A stretch of DNA of 64,000 nt. Source: Sphingobacterium psychroaquaticum (lineage in GTDB: Bacteria; Bacteroidota; Bacteroidia; Sphingobacteriales; Sphingobacteriaceae). The stretch is taken from NCBI RefSeq assembly GCF_900177625.1, contig NZ_FXAU01000004.1, positions 248,001 to 312,000 of the forward strand. Direction: 5' to 3'. The position numbers were made by a program, and so were the translations under genes. Below, one piece after another: positions 1 to 7,430 of this stretch (positions are counted from its first letter, which is position 1; each line of letters starts with the position of its first letter). The notes beneath the pieces were generated by a model that made no database searches, was not told the DNA's origin, and saw only the letters and a program-made list of their open reading frames with translations.

Positions 1-430
1 CGCCTCCTATTGGGGCACCTCCTGGCACTACACTTGCCCTGCCTGGGGTCGTGGTTCCTCCTTCACCATAAACAATAATATCTCCATCCGCACATACTTC
101 CAAAAAGGACAATATGCCCTCAGATCGTGCACGATCATAAATGCGATACTTCTTCGGTTCCGATCCAGGTATTTTAACTTTTCCATCTAAGACATGCGTA
201 GGTGCAAATAGAGTTTGACTTTTTGCATCAAAAGCACGAAATACCTCTCTAACTCCAAAACTTTTCTTTTTCCCATCAACCTTAAATTTTACAACTCTAG
301 CATTACTTGAGACAAACTCACCATATATCGTATCACTCTTTGGTGTAATAATATAGCTTACGTCTGTCTGGGTAAAGGCCCTACTAAAGAATAGAATAAA
401 GAAGACCACTAAAAGGTTTATTTTTTTCAT
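1..430 (-). CDS. Secreted protein of unknown function, 3' part cut by window edge
   Basis: The reading frame starts at an ATG (428-430, minus strand) and stays open to the window edge, giving about 143 residues. The N-terminus is a clear signal peptide (lysines, then a hydrophobic stretch, ending near RAFTQ). The following sequence alternates beta-like stretches with many Lys, Val and Gly residues (for example KSDTIYGEFVSSNARVVKFK) and becomes Gly/Thr/Pro-rich at the edge. I do not recognise the family. It is separated from the TlpA gene to its right by a terminator hairpin, so it is probably a separate transcription unit. Confidence 0.6.
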   Translation of the reverse strand, partial: MKKINLLVVFFILFFSRAFTQTDVSYIITPKSDTIYGEFVSSNARVVKFKVDGKKKSFGVREVFRAFDAKSQTLFAPTHVLDGKVKIPGSEPKKYRIYDRARSEGILSFLEVCADGDIIVYGEGGTTTPGRASVVPGGAPIGG

Positions 431-602
431 AGTTGAAATGTTTTTGAAATGGCCGAATATACATGTAATAACTTACAAAACAAGGCTCATTACCGATCAA
501 CCATATGTTCCAAGTAGCTATACTAAATCTGGATCAGACTATTTCAGGTATACATCGTTAGATGTTCAGGATTAATACTCAGTGAGATTCTGTGTATTAA
601 TA

Positions 603-639
603 TGAACCCCACTTCACCTTAATAGTTATGTGGGGTTCA
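603..639 (-). terminator. Stem-loop at the end of the TlpA/SusCD operon
   Basis: TGAACCCCAC (603-612) pairs perfectly with GTGGGGTTCA (630-639) around a 17-nt loop, just after the stop codon of the TlpA gene that ends at 644. On the minus strand no strong U-tract follows, so termination strength is uncertain. The rest of 431-643 shows no gene. Confidence 0.55.
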
Positions 640-643
640 AACA

Positions 644-1999
644 CTATTTCTTCAACCACTCCTCAATTAACGTCTTGAGTTTGGGATCTGACGGTCGTGG
701 GCTATCGGCGGAAATTAGATTTCCATTCTTATCTATCAAAATGTATCGCGGAATACTATTTACTGCATAAGCAGTAGACAAGGGGTTTCCGACGCCTGCG
801 TGGAGTTGAATTCCTTTTAAGTGTTTAGTCTTTACATACTCCTCCCACTTTGGTTTATCCTGATCTGTAGAAATTCCAACAAACGCTACCGCTTGGTTCT
901 TGAATTCCTCGTTCAATTTTTCCCAATGTGGTTCTTCCGCACGACATGGACCACACCATGTTGCCCATACATCCAATAGAACAACTTTTCCTTTCAGATC
1001 ATTTAACCCGACAACTTTTCCTTTGACATCCGGAAATTTAAACTGAAATGCAGGCACGCCTGTTTTTGTTTCCACCAACTTAGTTTCCACCGCTAGAGCA
1101 CGCTGCTGTTGTTCTGGCAACAGAAAGTATTTCTTATATTGGTCGTTCATTTCTTGGAAATCATTGTATGAACGAGCCCCCTCGAGACGTTGTAAAATAT
1201 ATTGTCCTTTCAACACATCCGAAGGAATTGCAGCGATCTGCTCATCGAGCTCCGGCATTTTCCCAGAAGGCATCTTACGGAACACTAAAGACGACAAAAA
1301 TCGATCGCCATAAGGTAGATTCAACAAATTCTCTGTCAGATACTGGTCTGCATTAAATGACGTATAATATTCACTCATTTCCTCCTTACTCGGATGTGCT
1401 GTACGTGGCATATAAAGATATGAAATTGCATAGTACGCAAAATCCGTTGATACGATTGTTGGGAAAAGTTTATCAAAAGTTGCATTTCCAGTCTTTACGG
1501 AATTTCCTATTCCTGCAATCTGCCCCTTCATTGCCTCTACCTCAGGAAAAAAATCCACATAGGTACTCATACCGCCAGGAGTTGTGCCTTTTACCTTGAA
1601 ACTTTTCGATTTTTGGTCCCAAGCGTACAGCGCTTCATTCTCTTTACTATTCTTTCCCACCAACACGTAACCATCCTTATTCAGTGTAAGATTTAAGTCT
1701 TCATTTCCGCGAAAATAGAAACGATTAAACCCTTGCTGGCTTAAAGGGCTTCCTGTGCCTATCGAATAAAACCCTTCATACTCCGGCACAAACCTAAAAC
1801 CAAAGCGTCCCTTCTCATCGGGTGTAGACGTTGCTATCTCCACCAAACGACCATTCAACACTTTATACAGTCCTACTTTCTTTGCAGCCGTACCTTCCAC
1901 CACTCCGGTAATATTACTCGGCGCTTGCGCATAAGTTAAAAACGTTGTTGCAACAGCAACAAGAACAAACATTATTTTTTTAATCATCTTAAACTTCAT
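644..1999 (-). CDS. TlpA-family thiol-disulfide oxidoreductase (third of the locus)
   Basis: This 451-aa exported protein has a signal peptide ending near TYAQ, a DUF4369-like N-terminal beta domain, a helical middle region, and a C-terminal thioredoxin domain with the active site WCGPC around residue 347 and a cis-proline motif SIPRY further on. Such proteins act in the periplasm or are membrane-anchored and reduce protein disulfides. It is a paralogue of the TlpA at 41034-42413; they share the YKV...EIA and GFYSIGTG(S/A)P patterns. Its start follows the stop of the upstream gene directly (2000), so the two are co-transcribed. It is the last gene of the SusCD operon interrupted by the prophage. 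The specific substrate is unknown. Confidence 0.85.
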   Translation of the reverse strand: MKFKMIKKIMFVLVAVATTFLTYAQAPSNITGVVEGTAAKKVGLYKVLNGRLVEIATSTPDEKGRFGFRFVPEYEGFYSIGTGSPLSQQGFNRFYFRGNEDLNLTLNKDGYVLVGKNSKENEALYAWDQKSKSFKVKGTTPGGMSTYVDFFPEVEAMKGQIAGIGNSVKTGNATFDKLFPTIVSTDFAYYAISYLYMPRTAHPSKEEMSEYYTSFNADQYLTENLLNLPYGDRFLSSLVFRKMPSGKMPELDEQIAAIPSDVLKGQYILQRLEGARSYNDFQEMNDQYKKYFLLPEQQQRALAVETKLVETKTGVPAFQFKFPDVKGKVVGLNDLKGKVVLLDVWATWCGPCRAEEPHWEKLNEEFKNQAVAFVGISTDQDKPKWEEYVKTKHLKGIQLHAGVGNPLSTAYAVNSIPRYILIDKNGNLISADSPRPSDPKLKTLIEEWLKK

Positions 2000-3226
2000 T
2001 TAATCCATGGTAAAACCAATCGGCTTTTTAACATCCTTTGCCTGAAAACCTGTTAATTTTTTATTTGTAATCGCCGTCCTCAACGCATCGACATCCTCCT
2101 TCTTTATGGCGAGAAACTGATAAGGCAATTTCTCATCAACAAGCGCTTCTGACACACTTTTTGCCTCCTGGAAATCGCCCAAGTAAGCACAAATAAGGCT
2201 CAACTTATAAGCATCAGTAATATCTGATTTACCCGTCTTAAAGGCGGTTGCATACTCTTCTTTCAATTTTTTCAAGAATGTGGGATTATCTTTCTGGTCA
2301 ATAATAATCTCGCCCAAAGCATTACTACGATGTGCCCAGCTTGGAAAAATTTCGTACTGACTCGCTAAGGAAAGATATACCTCTGCATTTTTACTTCCTT
2401 TGTAATAAGAACGCACTAAATTGGGTAGAAACACCGACCATAGACGTTCATTATATACCGGACGGATATGCTTTAAGGTCTGATGGAAACTATCCAATTG
2501 TTGCGCCTTTCCGAAAGCTTCAATACGTTGTTCGGCAGCACGATTGACCGGATTCATCAAGAGGCTACTGCCGTATTTTTCCAAAAATTGAGGCAAGTTG
2601 TCATAGATACGGTTGGTAATCTCCGGACTATTAACCATAGTACTCGAAACAAAAGATACTTCATCCAGAAGATCCTTTCCCTGTAGAAAAGAAGTTAAAG
2701 AGGCTCCATCTCCCTTTTCACCACTACGCATAAAACGATAGTTGTAAGCGTCCGGATACTTTTTATCCATATCCGTATCAAAAGCTAAGAATGTACCTGC
2801 ACTTTTAAGTTTTCTTGCTTTTTCGAGCAAAGGCACAAAACGACGTACTCCAAAAAAGCCTGCTTCAATCAAAATTGCTTTTCCGGAAGCATCCAGAATC
2901 ACGTAGGTCGGGAAACCGCTTGCCGCATATTTACGTGCTAATTTCTTCCCATCCTCTTCCTTAAAGACATCCGTTTTATACAATAGGAAATTAGGCTCCA
3001 GCACCTTCACAACCTCGGGATCCGGAAAAACTTTATCATCCATCTCTTTACAAGGCATACACCCCTCAAAATAAAGGTCGACCAAGATCATTTTATTCTC
3101 TTTGGCCGCCTGCTTTTTGCAGTCTTCAAAAGTACCTTTAAAAACATGCCCTTGCTGTGCAAGAATTTCGTTGTTTAGCCCTATCAAAAAGCAGACAAAC
3201 AACAGTTTTAATATCTTATTTTTCAT
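2000..3226 (-). CDS. Exported thioredoxin-fold protein with CMPC motif
   Basis: This 408-aa protein has a signal peptide (MKNKILKLLFVCFLIGLNN...). A thioredoxin fold follows at about residues 30-135, with the motif GCMPC instead of WCGPC and a cis-proline context SGFPTYVIL. The remaining C-terminal two thirds is alpha-helical and TPR-like without a clear family. Proteins of this layout (thioredoxin_7-like N-terminus) are common beside TlpA genes in Bacteroidota and probably handle periplasmic disulfides. It sits between the aspartyl-protease-like gene (36-bp gap) and the TlpA gene, which starts right after its stop. Confidence 0.75.
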   Translation of the reverse strand: MKNKILKLLFVCFLIGLNNEILAQQGHVFKGTFEDCKKQAAKENKMILVDLYFEGCMPCKEMDDKVFPDPEVVKVLEPNFLLYKTDVFKEEDGKKLARKYAASGFPTYVILDASGKAILIEAGFFGVRRFVPLLEKARKLKSAGTFLAFDTDMDKKYPDAYNYRFMRSGEKGDGASLTSFLQGKDLLDEVSFVSSTMVNSPEITNRIYDNLPQFLEKYGSSLLMNPVNRAAEQRIEAFGKAQQLDSFHQTLKHIRPVYNERLWSVFLPNLVRSYYKGSKNAEVYLSLASQYEIFPSWAHRSNALGEIIIDQKDNPTFLKKLKEEYATAFKTGKSDITDAYKLSLICAYLGDFQEAKSVSEALVDEKLPYQFLAIKKEDVDALRTAITNKKLTGFQAKDVKKPIGFTMD

Positions 3227-3261
3227 TGGTTTATAATTAGTCCGTCTCCTAAGAGGAACCT

Positions 3262-4764
3262 CTACAGAGAAATTACGGTATTGTTTAAAAGTTTAATCTG
3301 AATCTTATTTCCGGCTTTTGAATCCGCACAAAACTGATCAATCACCGCTGGTTTCTTCTGCATACTCTGCGAACTGTGCTCTGCAATACTATGTATTACA
3401 TCACCCACTTTTAGTGTCCCTTCCTGTGATGGCATACCGGTAGTACCTAAGACAACGAGTTGTCCCTTATTATCCCAGCCCATATGGAAACCGCCCAATA
3501 CAAAATCTTGTGGGAAAGGGTATAACTTATTCGGTTGAAAAAACACTTCGTTTTCGGCTACATTAATGGTCATATTATAACGACTCAACAACCTTATACC
3601 GATGGAACCATCCGCGCCAGGGTTCCAGCTTTCATTATTACTACTTCCACCCATCAAAGTCACCAGTAAGCCTTTCATCGGCACAAGAGGAGAAACTGCA
3701 AACTGATAACTTTTCCCCATAAAGGTAGGTGAAGAAATACCCATACTTATTGTGGCCGCTTGCACTTCGGGTTTAAAACCCGACACTAATAGCTTATTGC
3801 TACGTACAAATGGCCGAAAGCAGATGAGGTCATACGATGCCCCCGTATCAAACACAAAATTACCGCTATAGCTCTTACTCTCTACAATATCCAACTGTCC
3901 AGGAAGAAGCATTACTCCTGACGGCATAGTTACCGCAACGGTATGACCTTCGCCCGAATAAGAATGTTCGCCAAAGCTATACAGGGACATCACATTATTG
4001 TCGTAGTCAATATGAGTGATATACTTGCGAAGAAGTGTGTTACCAATAATGCCTTCCGCATGGTCTCTACCCATCTCTGGGAAGATCGCTATTCCCATAC
4101 CGGTTAAAGTTAGCGTATCCAAGTACACGGTATTTCCATCCGAAACTTGGATCTGTTTATTTCCTCCCACCACGGACGCATTATTTTCACGCGTAACCTT
4201 TAAACCGATTTCATCTGCTAGATGTTGACTCACCGCCATCCCATCGGCCCCTGTATCAAACAATAGACGAATCGGTCGTTGAAGCGTATTAATCTTCAGC
4301 GTCAGAATAATTGACCCATTATAATTTTCAAAGGGGATCTTCGCTAATAATCGGGATTCCGATTCACGCCGAAGACCATACAACCAATCAAACAACGTGA
4401 TATACATCAGCTTACCGTCAGAATCAAGTAATGCCTGACTTTTATCGATCTTACCATCCTTTTGCGTAAACTGTACATCATACAACATCCCCTTTTTTAC
4501 CTTTCTATTCGCCAGTACCTTAACCGATACAGCGGAATAGTTTGTTAGAATTTGTTTCAACCGATATTGCGCACCTTCCCCAGTATTACCTGCAACAGCA
4601 AAAGATCCTGAAAGGTAGGGCAATAAAACCTGCTCTTGCTTCTGCTGAAAAGCTTCCTCCAAGGCCTCAAACACCGGTTTATTTTCTTGGGCTACTGTAT
4701 GCACAGTTGTGACCAGAAATAAATACAAGAACGTCATCAAATGACGCTTTAAATGATATACCAT
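3262..4764 (-). CDS. Retropepsin-like aspartyl protease with C-terminal PDZ-like domain
   Basis: This 500-aa protein has an N-terminal hydrophobic export segment. Two aspartyl-protease motifs are visible: LLFDTGADG near residue 168 and FVFDTGASY near residue 305. The molecule therefore seems to carry both catalytic halves, as in bilobed clan AA proteases. The last ~90 residues (GMPSQEGTLKVGDVIHSI) look like a PDZ domain. Bacteroidota homologues of this type are predicted periplasmic or surface proteases. It is followed 35 bp later by the thioredoxin-fold gene. Its transcription from the SusCD promoter is probably blocked by the prophage inserted in the preceding gene. Confidence 0.75.
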   Translation of the reverse strand: MVYHLKRHLMTFLYLFLVTTVHTVAQENKPVFEALEEAFQQKQEQVLLPYLSGSFAVAGNTGEGAQYRLKQILTNYSAVSVKVLANRKVKKGMLYDVQFTQKDGKIDKSQALLDSDGKLMYITLFDWLYGLRRESESRLLAKIPFENYNGSIILTLKINTLQRPIRLLFDTGADGMAVSQHLADEIGLKVTRENNASVVGGNKQIQVSDGNTVYLDTLTLTGMGIAIFPEMGRDHAEGIIGNTLLRKYITHIDYDNNVMSLYSFGEHSYSGEGHTVAVTMPSGVMLLPGQLDIVESKSYSGNFVFDTGASYDLICFRPFVRSNKLLVSGFKPEVQAATISMGISSPTFMGKSYQFAVSPLVPMKGLLVTLMGGSSNNESWNPGADGSIGIRLLSRYNMTINVAENEVFFQPNKLYPFPQDFVLGGFHMGWDNKGQLVVLGTTGMPSQEGTLKVGDVIHSIAEHSSQSMQKKPAVIDQFCADSKAGNKIQIKLLNNTVISL

Positions 4765-4786
4765 TTTTAAGTACTAAAAGAATAAC

Positions 4787-5888
4787 CTACAAACCATAAA
4801 CACCTCGTAACGCAGCATCAATAGCATCATCCGCTCCGGAAGAAGTAACGCGAAGCAAGATATTCCCTTGGGCATCTAACAATATCTTGGTCGGAAATCC
4901 GCTAATGCCGTAAGCTTTAACAATGTCAAGTTTTTCCTTCCCAGCGTTGTTGAGAATATTGACCCAATGAATTCCCAACTCATCAATAGCTTTCTTCCAA
5001 CTGGCGCTCGACTCTTCTAATGTCTTTCCACGTTCCTGTGCGATCCCAACAACCTCAAAGCCCTTATCTTTATACTGGGCATACAACGTTTTAAGATGTG
5101 GCATACTCGCGCGACAAGGACCACACCAGCTCCCCCAGAAATCCAATAAAACGACTCGGCCTTTTAAATCTGACAGCGCAAAATCTTTTTTATCAATTGT
5201 CAATCCTTGAAACTCAATAGCGGGTGTACCTTTTGCAGTGATCAACTCCTTACTTATCTTGCTTTTTATGTCTTGAGCAGCTTTTGTATGATGATATCTC
5301 GGGCTTAATGCAGCAAAAGCCTTCGCGTAGTCGTCTGATGTATACCGCGTTTGAAGGCGATACAGCAAAAACAAACTCGCGTAAGCATCCGGATGTGCTG
5401 CAATAAAGGCTTTGTCCAATGCAGACTCCTTAAGTAATAAAGCAGACACCTTACTCATTATCTCTTTCCCTTCAGGCGATTCTGAGTTTACCTGCTGCGT
5501 TAATATTGGTGCAAATAGTGCCTTTACCTCACGAGAAAAACCGGCCTTTGATTGACGCAGATCATCATACATATTATTTTCCTGATCTCCCGACACCCTA
5601 CCTAAGTCGAGCTCTTCAATCCGCGCGTTAATTACCAAATCGTCCCTACCAATGAAGAAATCCAACGGACGTTGCATCACATCGGGAGGTGTCTCCCCAA
5701 TAGCCCGCAACTGTGCTTCTGCAACCGACTCCTGCTTGGGAACCCGAACTGAAAAATGTCCCTCAATCAACGTTCCTGTAAATGTTTGTCGCCTTCCATC
5801 TATATTTGAAACCAGCAACGCGACCTTCGATGCCTGATTTGGATGTTCAAACCATATAGTTCCACTGACCGTAACACTATCTCCTTGT
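4787..5888 (-). pseudogene. 3' fragment of a TlpA gene disrupted by the prophage
   Basis: This open frame encodes about 367 residues beginning GDSVTVSGTIWFEH. It has a DUF4369-like N-terminal domain and a complete C-terminal thioredoxin domain with active site WCGPC (around 5110-5130) and a cis-proline GFPTK. It lacks a signal peptide. The only start available is a TTG (5905-5903) encoded by phage-end DNA. The missing 22 codons, a signal peptide ending in LTVAQ, lie at 40961-41027 on the other side of the prophage. Joining the pieces through the 5-bp duplication gives LTVAQ-GDSVTVSG in frame. A remnant protein, if made, would stay in the cytoplasm. Confidence 0.9.
5884..5888. repeat. Target-site duplication, right-end copy (CTTGT)
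   Basis: CTTGT directly abuts the phage right end (ATAAACGG...) and is repeated at 40961-40965 directly after the phage left end (...CCCCCTATA). Five bases is the duplication length known for Mu transposition. Confidence 0.9.
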
Positions 5889-5932
5889 ATAAACGGCAAA
5901 ACCAAACGTGCAAATTTTCAAAACCAAACGTG
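5889..5932 (+). repeat. Phage right terminus with two transposase-site-like direct repeats
   Basis: Two identical 14-mers, CAAAACCAAACGTG, lie at 5897-5910 and 5919-5932. Their starts are 22 bp apart, the size of a MuA binding site in phage Mu, where R1 and R2 are adjacent. The related motif TAAAACGAAACGTT is found at the same distance from the left terminus. Binding by the transposase is inferred. Confidence 0.8.
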
Positions 5933-5953
5933 AAAAAAAATGTATATTGCAGT

Positions 5954-6208
5954 ATGATACGCTTCATCAACTTAACATCACAAATATATCTCGATAAGAG
6001 ACCATGCTTTTCATTCTTTTGTACGATTACTGACACTTTTTTAATCTTGGATGGTAATCAGTATTGGGAATCCCTTGAAGATTTTGAAGACTCGTATCTA
6101 GCAGAGAAGGATAAGCCCGAATGGAACGTTGAAACCCATCCATTAAGTAGATTCACAAACTTAATTCCAAAGGGCTTTTTTAGGTATAATAAAGCCATTA
6201 TAGAATAA
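5954..6208 (+). CDS. Small phage right-end protein, function unknown (84 aa)
   Basis: This plus-strand frame begins with an ATG 65 bp inside the phage right end (MIRFINLTSQIYLDKRPCF) and ends just before a strong terminator at 6216. Its composition is protein-like, with an acidic middle (ESLEDFEDSYLAEKDKPEW) and a basic C-terminus. An upstream extension of the frame would cross the phage end into host DNA, so the internal ATG is preferred. It points opposite to the neighbouring late genes and is a likely accessory (moron-type) gene. I do not recognise a family. Confidence 0.6.
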   Translation: MIRFINLTSQIYLDKRPCFSFFCTITDTFLILDGNQYWESLEDFEDSYLAEKDKPEWNVETHPLSRFTNLIPKGFFRYNKAIIE

Positions 6209-6215
6209 CATTAAA

Positions 6216-6250
6216 ATCCCTTTAAAGAGTGTTTAAAGGGATTTTTTTTT
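6216..6250. terminator. Bidirectional intrinsic terminator at the phage right end
   Basis: ATCCCTTTAAA (6216-6226) and TTTAAAGGGAT (6232-6242) form a perfect 11-bp stem with loop GAGTG, followed by a run of T. An A-rich stretch precedes it, so it can serve the plus-strand gene at 5954 and the minus-strand late operon. Confidence 0.85.
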
Positions 6251-6294
6251 GCATATGTGGTTTCATTTTAGCGCAAATGTTTTTTGCAATTTTA

Positions 6295-6852
6295 CTATTT
6301 TGATGGTTTAATAGATTTGCCTCGTATGTACTTATGATATTCCTTTCTCGCCTCATAAGCAGCCTTATCTGCTTCCGAATATTCTTTTTTCTTCTTTTTA
6401 ACAGTTTTTTCTGTTTTTGGCACATCAATTATTTGATGTTTATTACTTGTAACAGTACTTGGTTGTAAAAGAAGGATACAAGCAATTAACACTACTATAA
6501 AAGATCTAAGTTCCTTATGACTTGTCAATCCTGTTGGAAAAAATGAACTTGATGACAAGTTTAGAGAATCAATCTCCCTCTTAAACTCTTCAAAAGTAAA
6601 ATCGTGCTCTTGAGCCTTTTTAGAAACTTCTAAAACCCGGTTTAGTTCAGAGTGGCTTAGTTCCTTGAGTCGCTTTACAAGAGTCGCTTTACCATTTTGA
6701 TCGAAGGAGTAAACACCATCTTTTACTTTGTTCACTTTAAAACATCTTGGGCATTGAACAGTGATACCGGAAAAAGTTCCTTCTGAGTCTGTGGCCGCTA
6801 TAGGTGATTTTATTTTTGCTCGACAGAGCAAATTACTACAAATTATTTCCAT
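6295..6852 (-). CDS. Zinc-ribbon and transmembrane phage protein, Com-like N-terminus
   Basis: This 185-aa protein begins with a likely zinc-binding module: CSNLLC (Cys5, Cys10) and CPRC (Cys34, Cys37). A mixed charged region follows, then one hydrophobic segment near residues 135-150 (FIVVLIACILLLQ) and a lysine-rich tail. Mu encodes a small zinc-finger protein, Com, at its right end, with a similar CPRC motif. Position and motif suggest a resemblance, but this protein is much longer and no mom gene is visible next to it. It is the last minus-strand phage gene. Confidence 0.55.
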   Translation of the reverse strand: MEIICSNLLCRAKIKSPIAATDSEGTFSGITVQCPRCFKVNKVKDGVYSFDQNGKATLVKRLKELSHSELNRVLEVSKKAQEHDFTFEEFKREIDSLNLSSSSFFPTGLTSHKELRSFIVVLIACILLLQPSTVTSNKHQIIDVPKTEKTVKKKKKEYSEADKAAYEARKEYHKYIRGKSIKPSK

Positions 6853-6854
6853 GC

Positions 6855-7421
6855 TTATTGTTGTAATTTTTGTTTCATTTCTAAGTATCTAAGTTTCGTA
6901 ATCCTATCTTCAAATTTCTGTGATTTACAATACCACAACAAACCACAAATAATTGAAAAAAACAATGACACGCCAATTGCTATATAATAAAGACACTGTG
7001 TGTTTTCAAATTCTTCCTTTTGCACGTTGAATTGCCCTACTTTCTCATTATACAAAACTAAGGTAGAATCAGCTTTTAACTTGGAGTTATCTAATTCTTC
7101 GAATTTTTTGGATAAAACATCCCCCATCTCGGAATCTCTATTGGATTTAAACGACTCTGCAACATAAAGGAAATCTTCTGTTAATCGACTATACTTTAGA
7201 TCTAAGTCCAGTTCTTTAAATTTCAGTTCTAAATCCATCTTCTGGAAATACTCAACTTTTTTATTATGATAATATATAAAAAAAATAAAAACAATAATGC
7301 TAAAAACAAAACCGAACTTATATAAATTGTCAGTTGGTAAATTTGGAATAGTCATTTTTATATAGGTTAATAATTTGTCAATTTTAAACTTTTTCTTCAT
7401 AACTTCAAAAAAATAATACAA
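6855..7421 (-). CDS. Phage membrane protein with coiled coil, function unknown
   Basis: This 188-aa protein has a transmembrane helix near residues 36-51 (FGFVFSIIVFIFFIYY), a charged coiled-coil stretch, and a second hydrophobic helix near residues 147-165 (YYIAIGVSLFFSIICGLLW). The two helices flank a region of about 95 residues that would face one side of the membrane. It lies between the tail tip gene and the zinc-ribbon gene, with a 2-bp gap to the latter. Possible roles include superinfection exclusion or lysis timing, but nothing in the sequence decides this. Confidence 0.5.
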   Translation of the reverse strand: MYYFFEVMKKKFKIDKLLTYIKMTIPNLPTDNLYKFGFVFSIIVFIFFIYYHNKKVEYFQKMDLELKFKELDLDLKYSRLTEDFLYVAESFKSNRDSEMGDVLSKKFEELDNSKLKADSTLVLYNEKVGQFNVQKEEFENTQCLYYIAIGVSLFFSIICGLLWYCKSQKFEDRITKLRYLEMKQKLQQ

Positions 7422-7430
7422 TCAAAACTC

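Noticed and set aside
5843..5953. Upstream extension of the plus-strand frame at 5954
   Set aside because: It crosses the phage right end into host DNA, so it cannot be a native phage gene part; the internal ATG is used.
5800..6036. Minus-strand 78-aa frame across the right junction
   Set aside because: It spans host and phage DNA, out of frame with TlpA, and exists only because of the insertion.
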